Source: Dehalococcoidia bacterium UBA5629
Lineage (GTDB): Bacteria > Chloroflexota > Dehalococcoidia > GIF9 > UBA5629
NCBI GenBank assembly: GCA_002421445.1
Contig: DIKB01000083.1
Coordinates: 1-5,733 of the forward strand
DNA: 5,733 nt
Direction: 5' to 3'
Below are positions 1 to 4,893 of the stretch, in pieces; position 1 is the first letter of the stretch, and each line of letters starts with the position of its first letter. The position numbers and the translations under genes are program-made. Under the pieces are notes generated by a model that was given only the letters and a program-made list of their open reading frames with translations, made no database searches and was not told where the DNA came from.

Positions 1-11
1 ACTATTTCCTC

Positions 12-1205
12 ATGAAATATTGCATCGTGATCCTGGATGGCGCTGCAGGCTGGCCGCTGCCCGAGCATGGAGGCAAAACCAGCCTTGAGCTTGCACGTAA
101 ACCCAACCTCGATGCCTTAGCGCGCGAAGGGTATGGGGGTATTGTCCGCAACATTCCCCCAGGAATGGAGCCCGGCAGCGCCCCCGCCTGTATGTCCCTG
201 CTCGGATATGATCCCCTCGTGTATTACAGAGGCAGAAGCGGTATCGAGGCGAAAAGCATCGGGGTCCCTGTTTATGATGGCGAGGTTGTCTTCCGTTGCA
301 ATCTGGTAGCCGTGCGCGATGGTCGGATGTGGAGCTACAGCTCAGGACGCATCACTACTGAAGATGCCGGGGCACTCATTGCAGCATTAAACGAGAAGAT
401 GGGAAACGACGATGTCACCTTTTATCCCGGTGTAAGCTATCGTCATATCTGTAAAATCAAAGGCAGAGAAGATACGCTCAATGCAATATGCACACCGCCA
501 CACGACATACCTGAAAAACCCATTGCCGATTTTTTGCCACAGGGGCAGGGTAGCGACCTGCTGATAGATCTGATGGAACGTTCGATTCCGATACTGGCTG
601 AGCATCCTGTTAATCGTCGACGAATAGCACATGGCGATATTCCGGCAACGATGATCTGGTTGTTCTGGGGCAGCGGGCAAATTCCACAGGTACCGTCATT
701 CTCCCAAACATACGGAGTGAGTGCCGCAATGACCTCCGGCGTGGATTTGCTCCGGGGTCTGGCCAAAATGCTGTCGATGGACGTATTGTCCATACACGGG
801 GTCACCGACGGCCCGGATAACGACTATAAGGCACAGGTGGCGGGAGCCATCAAAGCCCTTGATACTCACGATCTGGTAGCGATTCATATTGAAGCGCCGG
901 ACGAGGCGGGACACAGCGGAGCCCTTAATGAAAAGATTGAAGCCATTGAGAGAATCGACCGAGAAGTCATAGGGGATCTCAGACAATGGCAGCCTGGTAA
1001 TCTGAGGATCATGGCGTTGCCCGATCATCCGACGCCTATCAAGATTCAAACGCATACGGATGAGCCGGTGCCGTTCGTTTTATGGGGCCCGGGGTTTAAA
1101 CCATCGGGGGCGCTGGTGTTTACGGAAGCTGAACTGAAGAAGACCGGTATCAGCATCGAGCAGGGATACACGCTGATGAAACATTTTATCAACGGTGCCG
1201 TGTAA
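12..1205 (+). CDS. apgM: ApgM-family phosphoglycerate mutase-like protein, proposed homoserine kinase
   Basis: This 397-aa protein belongs to the archaeal-type cofactor-independent phosphoglycerate mutase family (alkaline phosphatase superfamily), and the length is normal for it. Visible landmarks are metal ligand D9 in VILDG, the nucleophile-like S56 in GSAPACMSLLGYDP, PPHD at 162-165, EAPDEAGHSG at 294-303, DHPTP at 338-342 and THTDEPVPF at 347-355. The family includes a subgroup proposed as the missing homoserine kinase in organisms without ThrB, usually found beside threonine or lysine genes. The aspartate kinase gene 47 bp downstream favours that role: ATP-dependent phosphorylation of homoserine in the cytoplasm. 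A glycolytic mutase role cannot be excluded. Residues after S56 depart from the usual GSDVAN wording. The ATG fits the family N-terminus. An in-frame upstream reading ends at TGA 13-15, giving a possible ATGA overlap with a preceding gene. Family is certain, substrate is inferred. Confidence 0.9.
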   Translation: MKYCIVILDGAAGWPLPEHGGKTSLELARKPNLDALAREGYGGIVRNIPPGMEPGSAPACMSLLGYDPLVYYRGRSGIEAKSIGVPVYDGEVVFRCNLVAVRDGRMWSYSSGRITTEDAGALIAALNEKMGNDDVTFYPGVSYRHICKIKGREDTLNAICTPPHDIPEKPIADFLPQGQGSDLLIDLMERSIPILAEHPVNRRRIAHGDIPATMIWLFWGSGQIPQVPSFSQTYGVSAAMTSGVDLLRGLAKMLSMDVLSIHGVTDGPDNDYKAQVAGAIKALDTHDLVAIHIEAPDEAGHSGALNEKIEAIERIDREVIGDLRQWQPGNLRIMALPDHPTPIKIQTHTDEPVPFVLWGPGFKPSGALVFTEAELKKTGISIEQGYTLMKHFINGAV

Positions 1206-1238
1206 GATGACAGCCGTTTTACCTATGCGTTACAATAT

Positions 1239-1243
1239 GGAGG
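1239..1243 (+). promoter_or_regulatory. Shine-Dalgarno of aspartate kinase
   Basis: A perfect GGAGG lies 9 nt before the ATG at 1253 and fixes the lysC start. No terminator is visible in the 47-bp gap after the ApgM-like gene, so the two genes are probably cotranscribed. Confidence 0.85.
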
Positions 1244-1252
1244 TTAATCATT

Positions 1253-2470
1253 ATGTCGCTTATTGTACAGAAATACGGCGGCACGTCCGTAGGCGATGCC
1301 GACAAGATCAAAAACGTAGCCCGACGGGTAGCCGCTGTCAAGAATAGCGGGAAGAATATCGTTGTCGTTGTATCGGCAATGGGCGACACTACGGATGACC
1401 TCATCGAGCTATCCAGAAAAATCAATCCGAACCCTGAACCACGCGAACTCGATGTGCTGCTGTCCACCGGAGAGCTTATCTCCAGCACGCTGCTGACTAT
1501 GGCGCTGCATGCAATGGGGATGAAAGCGATAAGCCTCAGCGGCGCTCAGGCAGGCATTGAAACCGACGGCCTCTACAGTCACGCACGAATCGTTCATATT
1601 GAACCCAAACGAATCGTCAAGGAGCTGGAGCAGGGCAATATCGTCATCGTCGCCGGTTTTCAGGGAATGTCATCCGACCGTGATGTCACAACTCTCGGAA
1701 GAGGCGGTTCGGATACGACAGCAGTGGCGCTGGCGGCGAGCTTGAAGGCGGATATAGCTGAAATCTATACCGATGTGGATGGAGTGTTCACTGCTGATCC
1801 CCGCATGGTTCCGGATGCCAGACGGCTTGAAGAGATACGATACGATGAAATGCTGGAGATGGCAACGCTCGGTGCGAAAGTGATGCATCCCAGGGCGGTA
1901 GAGGTAGGCGAACTGTACAACATGCCGATTCTTGTTGCCTGCAGCTTCAATAATAATCCCGGTACTATTATTCACGGAGGGGTTTCAATGGAAATACGAA
2001 ATAAAGTCCGCGGTATCGCTCACGATCTGAATGTCGCAAAGATATCCATCATTGGCGTGCCCGATAGACCTGGCATCGCCGCAAACATATTCGATCCACT
2101 GGCGAAAGCAAATATTAGCGTTGACACTATTGTGCAGAATGCCAGCGTGAATAACATCGCCGACCTCTCATTTACGGTAGCCAGAAGTGATGTAGATAAA
2201 GCGCTGTCCATTATCAATCCGGTTGTGAAATCGATCAAAGCCAGGGACTGCGTCAGCGACGCCACCCTCGCCAAGGTAAGCATCATCGGCACGGGCATGC
2301 AGAACGCACCCGGTTATGCCGCAACCATGTTCCGCACGCTCTACGAAAAAGGAATCAATATCCACCTGATCACAACGTCGGAGATACGGATAACCTGTAT
2401 CATCTCAGAGGACAATGTTAAAACAGCGCTTCAGGCGCTGCACAAGGTATTTGAACTGGATAAAGCGTAG
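1253..2470 (+). CDS. lysC: aspartate kinase (aspartokinase), alpha subunit / full-length form
   Basis: LysC phosphorylates L-aspartate with ATP to 4-phospho-L-aspartate, the committed step toward lysine, threonine and methionine. The protein has 405 aa, close to the roughly 408 aa of Bacillus LysC. The amino-acid kinase domain spans about residues 2-235, with KYGGTSVG at 7-14, VVVVSAMGDTTD at 37-48, STGE at 71-74, GRGGSDTTA at 149-157 and YTDVDGVFTADPR at 172-184. Two ACT domains follow at about 262-325 and 341-402, the second with the usual TTSEIRI. These are the feedback-regulatory modules that normally bind lysine and/or threonine; which one acts here cannot be read from sequence. The gene follows a proposed homoserine kinase, consistent with a threonine-oriented operon. 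No lysine riboswitch fits in the short upstream gap. An internal in-frame start at codon 246 is annotated separately. Confidence 0.97.
   Translation: MSLIVQKYGGTSVGDADKIKNVARRVAAVKNSGKNIVVVVSAMGDTTDDLIELSRKINPNPEPRELDVLLSTGELISSTLLTMALHAMGMKAISLSGAQAGIETDGLYSHARIVHIEPKRIVKELEQGNIVIVAGFQGMSSDRDVTTLGRGGSDTTAVALAASLKADIAEIYTDVDGVFTADPRMVPDARRLEEIRYDEMLEMATLGAKVMHPRAVEVGELYNMPILVACSFNNNPGTIIHGGVSMEIRNKVRGIAHDLNVAKISIIGVPDRPGIAANIFDPLAKANISVDTIVQNASVNNIADLSFTVARSDVDKALSIINPVVKSIKARDCVSDATLAKVSIIGTGMQNAPGYAATMFRTLYEKGINIHLITTSEIRITCIISEDNVKTALQALHKVFELDKA
1976..1980 (+). promoter_or_regulatory. Internal Shine-Dalgarno inside lysC
   Basis: GGAGG (within GGAGGGG, 1976-1982) lies 7 nt before an in-frame ATG at 1988. 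It is as strong as the SD of the gene itself and sits exactly at the kinase/ACT domain boundary, as expected for a dedicated beta-subunit start rather than chance. Confidence 0.7.
1988..2470 (+). CDS. lysC: aspartate kinase beta subunit (internal in-frame start)
   Basis: This would be a 160-aa product identical to residues 246-405 of LysC: the two ACT domains without the kinase domain. In Bacillus subtilis aspartokinase II, and in several actinobacterial enzymes, the beta subunit is made from an internal start in the same gene and assembles with the full chain into an alpha2beta2 enzyme. Here the ATG is at codon 246, which by my recollection is the same codon position as in B. subtilis, and it is preceded by GGAGG at 7 nt. 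The beta product would begin MEIRNKVRGIAHD, and VRGIA resembles the Bacillus beta start. It would carry or modulate feedback inhibition. The SD and frame are directly visible; expression of the short form is inference. Confidence 0.65.
   Translation: MEIRNKVRGIAHDLNVAKISIIGVPDRPGIAANIFDPLAKANISVDTIVQNASVNNIADLSFTVARSDVDKALSIINPVVKSIKARDCVSDATLAKVSIIGTGMQNAPGYAATMFRTLYEKGINIHLITTSEIRITCIISEDNVKTALQALHKVFELDKA
2417..2440 (-). terminator. Candidate intrinsic terminator for nfu, embedded in the lysC 3' end
   Basis: Read on the minus strand, CAGCGC-CTGAA-GCGCTG forms a perfect 6-bp GC-rich stem with a 5-nt loop, directly followed by TTTTAAC. It starts 37 bp past the nfu stop codon, in lysC coding sequence. 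The T-run is short, so termination could be weak. On the plus strand the hairpin is not followed by T and would not act for lysC. Confidence 0.4.
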
Positions 2471-2476
2471 ACGGAT

Positions 2477-2695
2477 CTAGACAGAAACGACCTGTTTGAC
2501 TTCGGTAACCTCTGCTTTGAGCATCCGTTCAATCACGTTTTTCAGGGTCATGGCAGACATCGGACAGCCACTGCAGGCGCCGGTGAGCTTCAATTTAACG
2601 ATTCCATCAGTAACGTCCACCAGTTCGACATTACCCCCATCAGCTATCAATGATGGCCTGATTTTATTGAGTACGGTTTCCACCTTTTCTTTCAT
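2477..2695 (-). CDS. Nfu-type iron-sulfur cluster carrier (NifU C-terminal domain protein)
   Basis: This 72-aa protein is a stand-alone NifU C-terminal (Nfu) domain. It carries the signature IADGGNVELVDV (residues 17-28) and the cluster-binding C41-S-G-C44 in GACSGCPMS. Such proteins hold a [4Fe-4S] cluster bridged between two subunits through the CxxC pair and hand it to apo-enzymes in the cytoplasm. The length is typical for single-domain Nfu proteins of anaerobes. The ATG at 2695 is chosen because AAAGGAG (2707-2701) lies 5 nt before it; a TTG 27 nt further upstream lies before that SD and lacks one. The gene converges on lysC, with only 6 bp between the two stop codons, and has its own candidate promoter upstream. 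Which enzymes it serves cannot be read from this window. Confidence 0.93.
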   Translation of the reverse strand: MKEKVETVLNKIRPSLIADGGNVELVDVTDGIVKLKLTGACSGCPMSAMTLKNVIERMLKAEVTEVKQVVSV

Positions 2696-2734
2696 GATAT
2701 CTCCTTTGCCATGCAGCACCAAAATGACGGTGTT

Positions 2735-2764
2735 AGAGTAACATCAGAAAAGAAGCCTTGTCAA
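2735..2764 (-). promoter_or_regulatory. Sigma-70-type promoter of nfu
   Basis: On the minus strand, TTGACA (2764-2759) is a perfect -35 box. An 18-nt spacer leads to TACTCT (2740-2735), a reasonable -10. Transcription would begin near 2728, about 33 nt before the nfu ATG, leaving room for the AAAGGAG Shine-Dalgarno. Confidence 0.6.
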
Positions 2765-2781
2765 AAGACTGAGCAACAGAG

Positions 2782-2922
2782 CTATTTGCGCACGGGCTTG
2801 AGTAAACATGCAAATATGATGGCGATAGCAGTTGTAAAGAGGCAAATCAAAACCATATTATCATAGGAATGCATGGTATCGTAGAAATAGCTGCCCACCA
2901 GCGGACCTGTTTTTCCTGATGG
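2782..2922 (-). pseudogene. C-terminal remnant of an MFS transporter
   Basis: The minus strand is open for 46 codons between an in-frame TAA (2925-2923) and a terminal TAG (2784-2782). The translation contains GPLVGSYFYDTMHSYDNM followed by a hydrophobic helix (VLICLFTTAIAIIFACLL) and the basic tail KPVRK. This matches the end of 12-helix major facilitator transporters, where a G-P-x-x-G-x-x-x-D-x-x-x-S-Y loop precedes the last transmembrane helix and a short positive tail; monocarboxylate/oxalate-type (OFA-like) members look most similar. There is no start codon with an SD, and the other eleven helices are missing: upstream lies the end of the flavoprotein gene. I read it as the residue of a deletion. 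The assignment rests on pattern recognition of a short segment. Confidence 0.6.
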
Positions 2923-2940
2923 TTAATTGCTCTGAATTGG

Positions 2941-3510
2941 TCATTGTTCCTCTACCAGTTTTTCCCCCAGACTAAATGCATCCACCAGGGCAGTCGGATG
3001 ATCCTTGATCTCTCCTTTTTTGTCGACGCCGCGGATAAGCAGTTCATCTGCATAAGCCACGCCAAGACACCTAAAGAAGAATCGTACTGTCAGGATTGAT
3101 CCATCAAAAAGCTTCTCACCTCGAGTAGCACCAACGGCAATAAATGCACCTTTCCGCCCTGTATCAGGCGGCTCCTGTTTCAATATATATTTTCGCGCCC
3201 ATAGCGCCTGGCAACGATCTATCAAACCTTTGAGCTGTGCTGAGATCCCGTAAAAAAACATCGGAGATGCGATTATTATACGATCGGCCGTAAGCAGTTT
3301 GTCATACATCAGATCCATATCATCATGGATAATACATTTTCCGTCTTTAAGGCAACCGTAATACTCGGCACATGGAGCTATGCTCAAAGAGTTAACCGTT
3401 ATCTTTTCGACTACTGCTCCTGCACCCTGCGCACCGTTTAGAGCCTCATCCATGAGGAGATCAGTGTTACCTTGAATACGGGGACTTCCCATGATCCCCA
3501 GAATATGCAT
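2941..3510 (-). CDS. NADPH-dependent FMN reductase / iron-sulfur flavoprotein (Isf)-like protein
   Basis: This 189-aa cytoplasmic protein has a flavodoxin-like fold. Visible parts are the FMN phosphate loop GSPRIQGNTDLLM (8-20), a cysteine cluster C47-x5-C53-x5-C59 followed by the typical DDMD (63-66), SPMFFYGISAQLKGLIDR (82-99), and GATRGEKLFDG (127-137) near the flavin. Isf proteins of anaerobes carry FMN plus a [4Fe-4S] cluster held by C-x2-C-x2-C-x5-C and move electrons, for example to reduce O2 or peroxide. Here the second cysteine position is tyrosine (Y50), so cluster binding is doubtful. The ATG at 3510 is chosen because GGGAG (3522-3518) lies 7 nt before it and the family N-terminus starts there; a TTG at 3543 is at the predicted transcription start. 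The gene is flanked on both sides by broken genes. Its electron partner is unknown. Confidence 0.85.
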   Translation of the reverse strand: MHILGIMGSPRIQGNTDLLMDEALNGAQGAGAVVEKITVNSLSIAPCAEYYGCLKDGKCIIHDDMDLMYDKLLTADRIIIASPMFFYGISAQLKGLIDRCQALWARKYILKQEPPDTGRKGAFIAVGATRGEKLFDGSILTVRFFFRCLGVAYADELLIRGVDKKGEIKDHPTALVDAFSLGEKLVEEQ

Positions 3511-3548
3511 AGTCTTTCTCCCGCCTGAATGGTCATTAGGCAAGGCAG

Positions 3549-3578
3549 ATTGTAGCAGGAAGAATGAGTCGATAACAA
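3549..3578 (-). promoter_or_regulatory. Promoter of the flavoprotein gene
   Basis: On the minus strand, TTGTTA (3578-3573), an 18-nt spacer and TACAAT (3554-3549, one mismatch to TATAAT) form a good sigma-70-type promoter. The start point would be near 3542, giving a leader of about 32 nt before the ATG at 3510. The -35 box abuts the truncated 5' edge of the DegV remnant. Confidence 0.6.
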
Positions 3579-3581
3579 ACC

Positions 3582-3755
3582 AAATTAGGTATTACCGTTG
3601 TACCGACACATATAAACTACAATCGCAAGACATACAGAGACGGTATCGATCTTGACCGTGAGACATTCTATGATGAATTGATGTCAGGTTCGGTCAATCC
3701 AACAACAGCCTCTCCATCACCGGGGGATTTCGCCCGGGCATATAGAGTCGTGCTT
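3582..3755 (+). pseudogene. Internal fragment of a DegV-family gene
   Basis: The plus strand is open from after TAA 3573-3575 to TAG 3849-3851. From 3582 it reads KLGITVVPTHINYNRKTYRD, then GIDLDRETFYDEL, then NPTTASPSPGDFARAYR. This is the stretch following the TDSTaDlp motif in DegV-family fatty-acid-binding proteins (typically ELGITVVPL...YRDG.dl....FY..l......TSqPSPgdF...Y). DegV/FakB proteins present fatty acids to a FakA kinase. Here the first roughly 25 residues, including the TDS motif, are absent, and the roughly 190 residues after RVVLA are lost, so it cannot be functional. The sequence is otherwise well conserved with no internal stops, suggesting recent loss. No recognisable N-terminal piece is seen in the other frames just upstream. 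Confidence 0.7.
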
Positions 3756-3815
3756 GCTAGAATTCAAATTTACCACGTTGCAATCCATAGGAATTTGACC
3801 ACCACTGCAAGTTTG
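3751..3815. mobile_element. Possible insertion-sequence end (relic)
   Basis: DegV similarity stops abruptly near 3755. The following 60 bp contain two related blocks, AATTTACCAC (3767-3776) and AATTTGACCAC (3792-3802), about 25 bp apart, i.e. GTGGTAAATT and GTGGTCAAATT on the other strand. Spaced short repeats of this kind are common at the ends of IS21-like elements, and the wording resembles such ends as I remember them. No transposase gene, second end or target duplication is visible here, so the assignment is tentative. Confidence 0.25.
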
Positions 3816-3824
3816 GCGTATAGT
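3795..3824 (+). promoter_or_regulatory. Candidate promoter for the 83-aa protein / rhomboid operon
   Basis: TTGACC (3795-3800), an 18-nt spacer and TATAGT (3819-3824) form a good sigma-70-type promoter. Transcription would start near 3831, giving a leader of about 95 nt before the ATG at 3925. The -10 box lies inside the left arm of a 10-bp inverted repeat, and the first transcribed bases include the inner hairpin. The -35 may derive from a transposon end. Confidence 0.45.
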
Positions 3825-3871
3825 TTTCACCAGGCTCCCGATGTTGCTTAGAGCCTAGAGTAACTATACGC
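3816..3871. repeat. Nested inverted repeat (10-bp outer and 6-bp inner arms)
   Basis: Outer arms GCGTATAGTT (3816-3825) and AACTATACGC (3862-3871) are perfectly complementary. Inside them, AGGCTC (3832-3837) pairs with GAGCCT (3851-3856), separated from the outer stem by nearly symmetric 6-nt and 5-nt gaps and enclosing a 13-nt loop. No T-run follows, so it is not an obvious terminator. It could be an operator, an RNA leader structure or part of a mobile-element end. Confidence 0.6.
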
Positions 3872-3924
3872 AGAATGAGACCAGACCAATAGCGGTTTTG
3901 TTCTAGCTGCAAAGGATACATTCG

Positions 3925-4176
3925 ATGGCGCATTATTCTAAGAACAGTAAATTGAGTACAGAAGCAGTGCTGCAGGCTGCCGTAGCTTTTTTCGGACCGA
4001 AAGGGCTTGGTTTACATCTGACTGAGCAACAGAAAAAGCCAACCATCAGTTGCTGTATATTCAAAGGCAGCAACCATGTTTCAATTCTCGCGCGCAAAAA
4101 GGGCGATGGTTCTGAAGTGGAACTTGAAACCGGTTTGAATAACCAGCAAATATCTGATTTCCTCGAGAAAATCTAG
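3925..4176 (+). CDS. Small conserved-looking protein of unknown function
   Basis: I do not recognise a named family for this 83-aa protein. It has no signal peptide or membrane segment and is probably cytosolic. The N-terminal third looks like an amphipathic helix followed by a glycine turn (AVAFFGPKGLGLHL, 18-31). The middle has short beta-like stretches with a cysteine pair (C43-C44) and KGSNHVSILARKKG (47-60), then EVELETG, and it ends in another helix (QISDFLEKI). The layout helix-strand-strand-strand-helix suggests a small alpha/beta domain. The start is supported by AAAGGA (3911-3916), 8 nt before the ATG. It lies 21 bp upstream of the rhomboid gene on the same strand with no terminator between, so the two are probably one transcript. 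Similar short proteins may exist in other Dehalococcoidia, but that is vague recollection. Confidence 0.75.
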   Translation: MAHYSKNSKLSTEAVLQAAVAFFGPKGLGLHLTEQQKKPTISCCIFKGSNHVSILARKKGDGSEVELETGLNNQQISDFLEKI

Positions 4177-4197
4177 TCTTCTATCTTGTGAATATAA

Positions 4198-4800
4198 ATG
4201 ACCTCATATAACCGTTACGGCTCGAATAATCTGAATTATCTCTGGATCATCATGATCCTTAACTTTCTTGTTTTTCTGGTGACCACATTTAATCATGATC
4301 TGATATACGTTTTCGGTGTTTCCGCGCTTACATTTCTGCAACAGCCATGGACCATTCTAACCAGCATGTTTACTCACAGCGGATTCTGGCATATCGTAGC
4401 AAACATGATGACACTCTATTTCTTCGGGAGCTTTCTGATCAGATTGATTGGCGAAGGCAGGATGGCTACTATTTACCTCATCGGCGGTCTTGTTGGAAAC
4501 CTCCTTTATCTTGCGTTCGGCTATCTCAGCATTTTGGGTGCATCTCCGTTTTCAATTGCTGTCGGCGCATCAGGAGCAGTATTTGCACTCGGCGGTGCCC
4601 TGGCCATGTTAGCACCAAATGTAAAGGTTATCACCTTTCCTATTCCCGTGCCCATGCCGCTCTGGATAGCAGTGATCGGCGGCTTTTTCATCATATCTCT
4701 TCTTCCCGGCATTGCCTGGGAGGGACATCTCGGCGGATTGATTGTCGGCCTGCTGGCCGGCCTATTCTTGAAGAAGCGAGTAGCTCCTCCTCTTTTCTAA
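4198..4800 (+). CDS. Rhomboid family intramembrane serine protease
   Basis: This 200-aa polytopic membrane protein has the minimal six-helix rhomboid core. The catalytic dyad is visible: S125 in GASGAVFALGG (123-133) and H177 in WEGHLGGLIVG (174-184). The oxyanion-hole motif H65-x3-N69 lies in FTHSGFWHIVANMMTLYFFG (58-77). Hydrophobic segments run at about 14-30, 64-84, 90-110, 120-138, 152-170 and 177-192, with a basic C-terminal tail (KKR). Rhomboids cleave transmembrane helices of substrate proteins within the lipid bilayer, and all catalytic residues are present, so it should be active. The substrate is unknown. The start ATG has no clear Shine-Dalgarno (only TGTGA upstream), so translation may depend on coupling to the 83-aa gene ending 21 bp before. 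The N-terminus is short and cytosolic, without extra domains. Confidence 0.93.
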   Translation: MTSYNRYGSNNLNYLWIIMILNFLVFLVTTFNHDLIYVFGVSALTFLQQPWTILTSMFTHSGFWHIVANMMTLYFFGSFLIRLIGEGRMATIYLIGGLVGNLLYLAFGYLSILGASPFSIAVGASGAVFALGGALAMLAPNVKVITFPIPVPMPLWIAVIGGFFIISLLPGIAWEGHLGGLIVGLLAGLFLKKRVAPPLF

Positions 4801-4829
4801 AGAACAGCACTACAATTTCATCACCCTCT

Positions 4830-4859
4830 TTGTAACCTCTTGCATTTCGGAAATATTTT
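4830..4859 (+). promoter_or_regulatory. Candidate promoter of the bactofilin-like gene
   Basis: TTGTAA (4830-4835), an 18-nt spacer and TATTTT (4854-4859) would start transcription near 4866, about 28 nt before the ATG. The spacing equals that of the other promoters proposed in this window. An overlapping alternative is TTGCAT (4840-4845) with TACCCT (4863-4868). The match is moderate. Confidence 0.35.
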
Positions 4860-4893
4860 ATATACCCTAAAGCATAAAGTAGCGGAGGTTATT

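Noticed and set aside
387..1055. Several minus-strand open frames of 97-120 codons
   Set aside because: They lie opposite the ApgM-like gene, overlap each other, lack recognisable domains, and are explained by that gene's codon use.
1207..1236. Promoter-like ATGACA-18-TACAAT upstream of lysC
   Set aside because: Transcription would start near 1243, at the end of the Shine-Dalgarno sequence, leaving about 10 nt of leader and no usable ribosome binding site. Cotranscription with the gene upstream is more likely.
2696..2722. TTG start extending Nfu by 9 residues
   Set aside because: The AAAGGAG Shine-Dalgarno lies inside this extension and serves the ATG at 2695.
2496..2741. 81-codon plus-strand open frame
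   Set aside because: It is antisense to nfu, whose Nfu signature and CxxC motif clearly identify the real coding strand.
3511..3543. TTG start extending the flavoprotein by 11 residues
   Set aside because: It lies at the predicted transcription start, has no Shine-Dalgarno, and the extra residues do not belong to the family N-terminus. The ATG at 3510 has GGGAG at 7 nt.
3719..3737. Short GC-rich inverted repeat CCGGG/CCCGG
   Set aside because: It is a 5-bp stem inside the DegV-coding slice and is explained by the codons for Pro-Gly and Ala-Arg.
4746..4759. Hairpin CGGCC-TGCT-GGCCG near the end of the rhomboid gene
   Set aside because: It lies in coding sequence for a Gly/Leu-rich helix and is not followed by a T-run, so a terminator is not supported.
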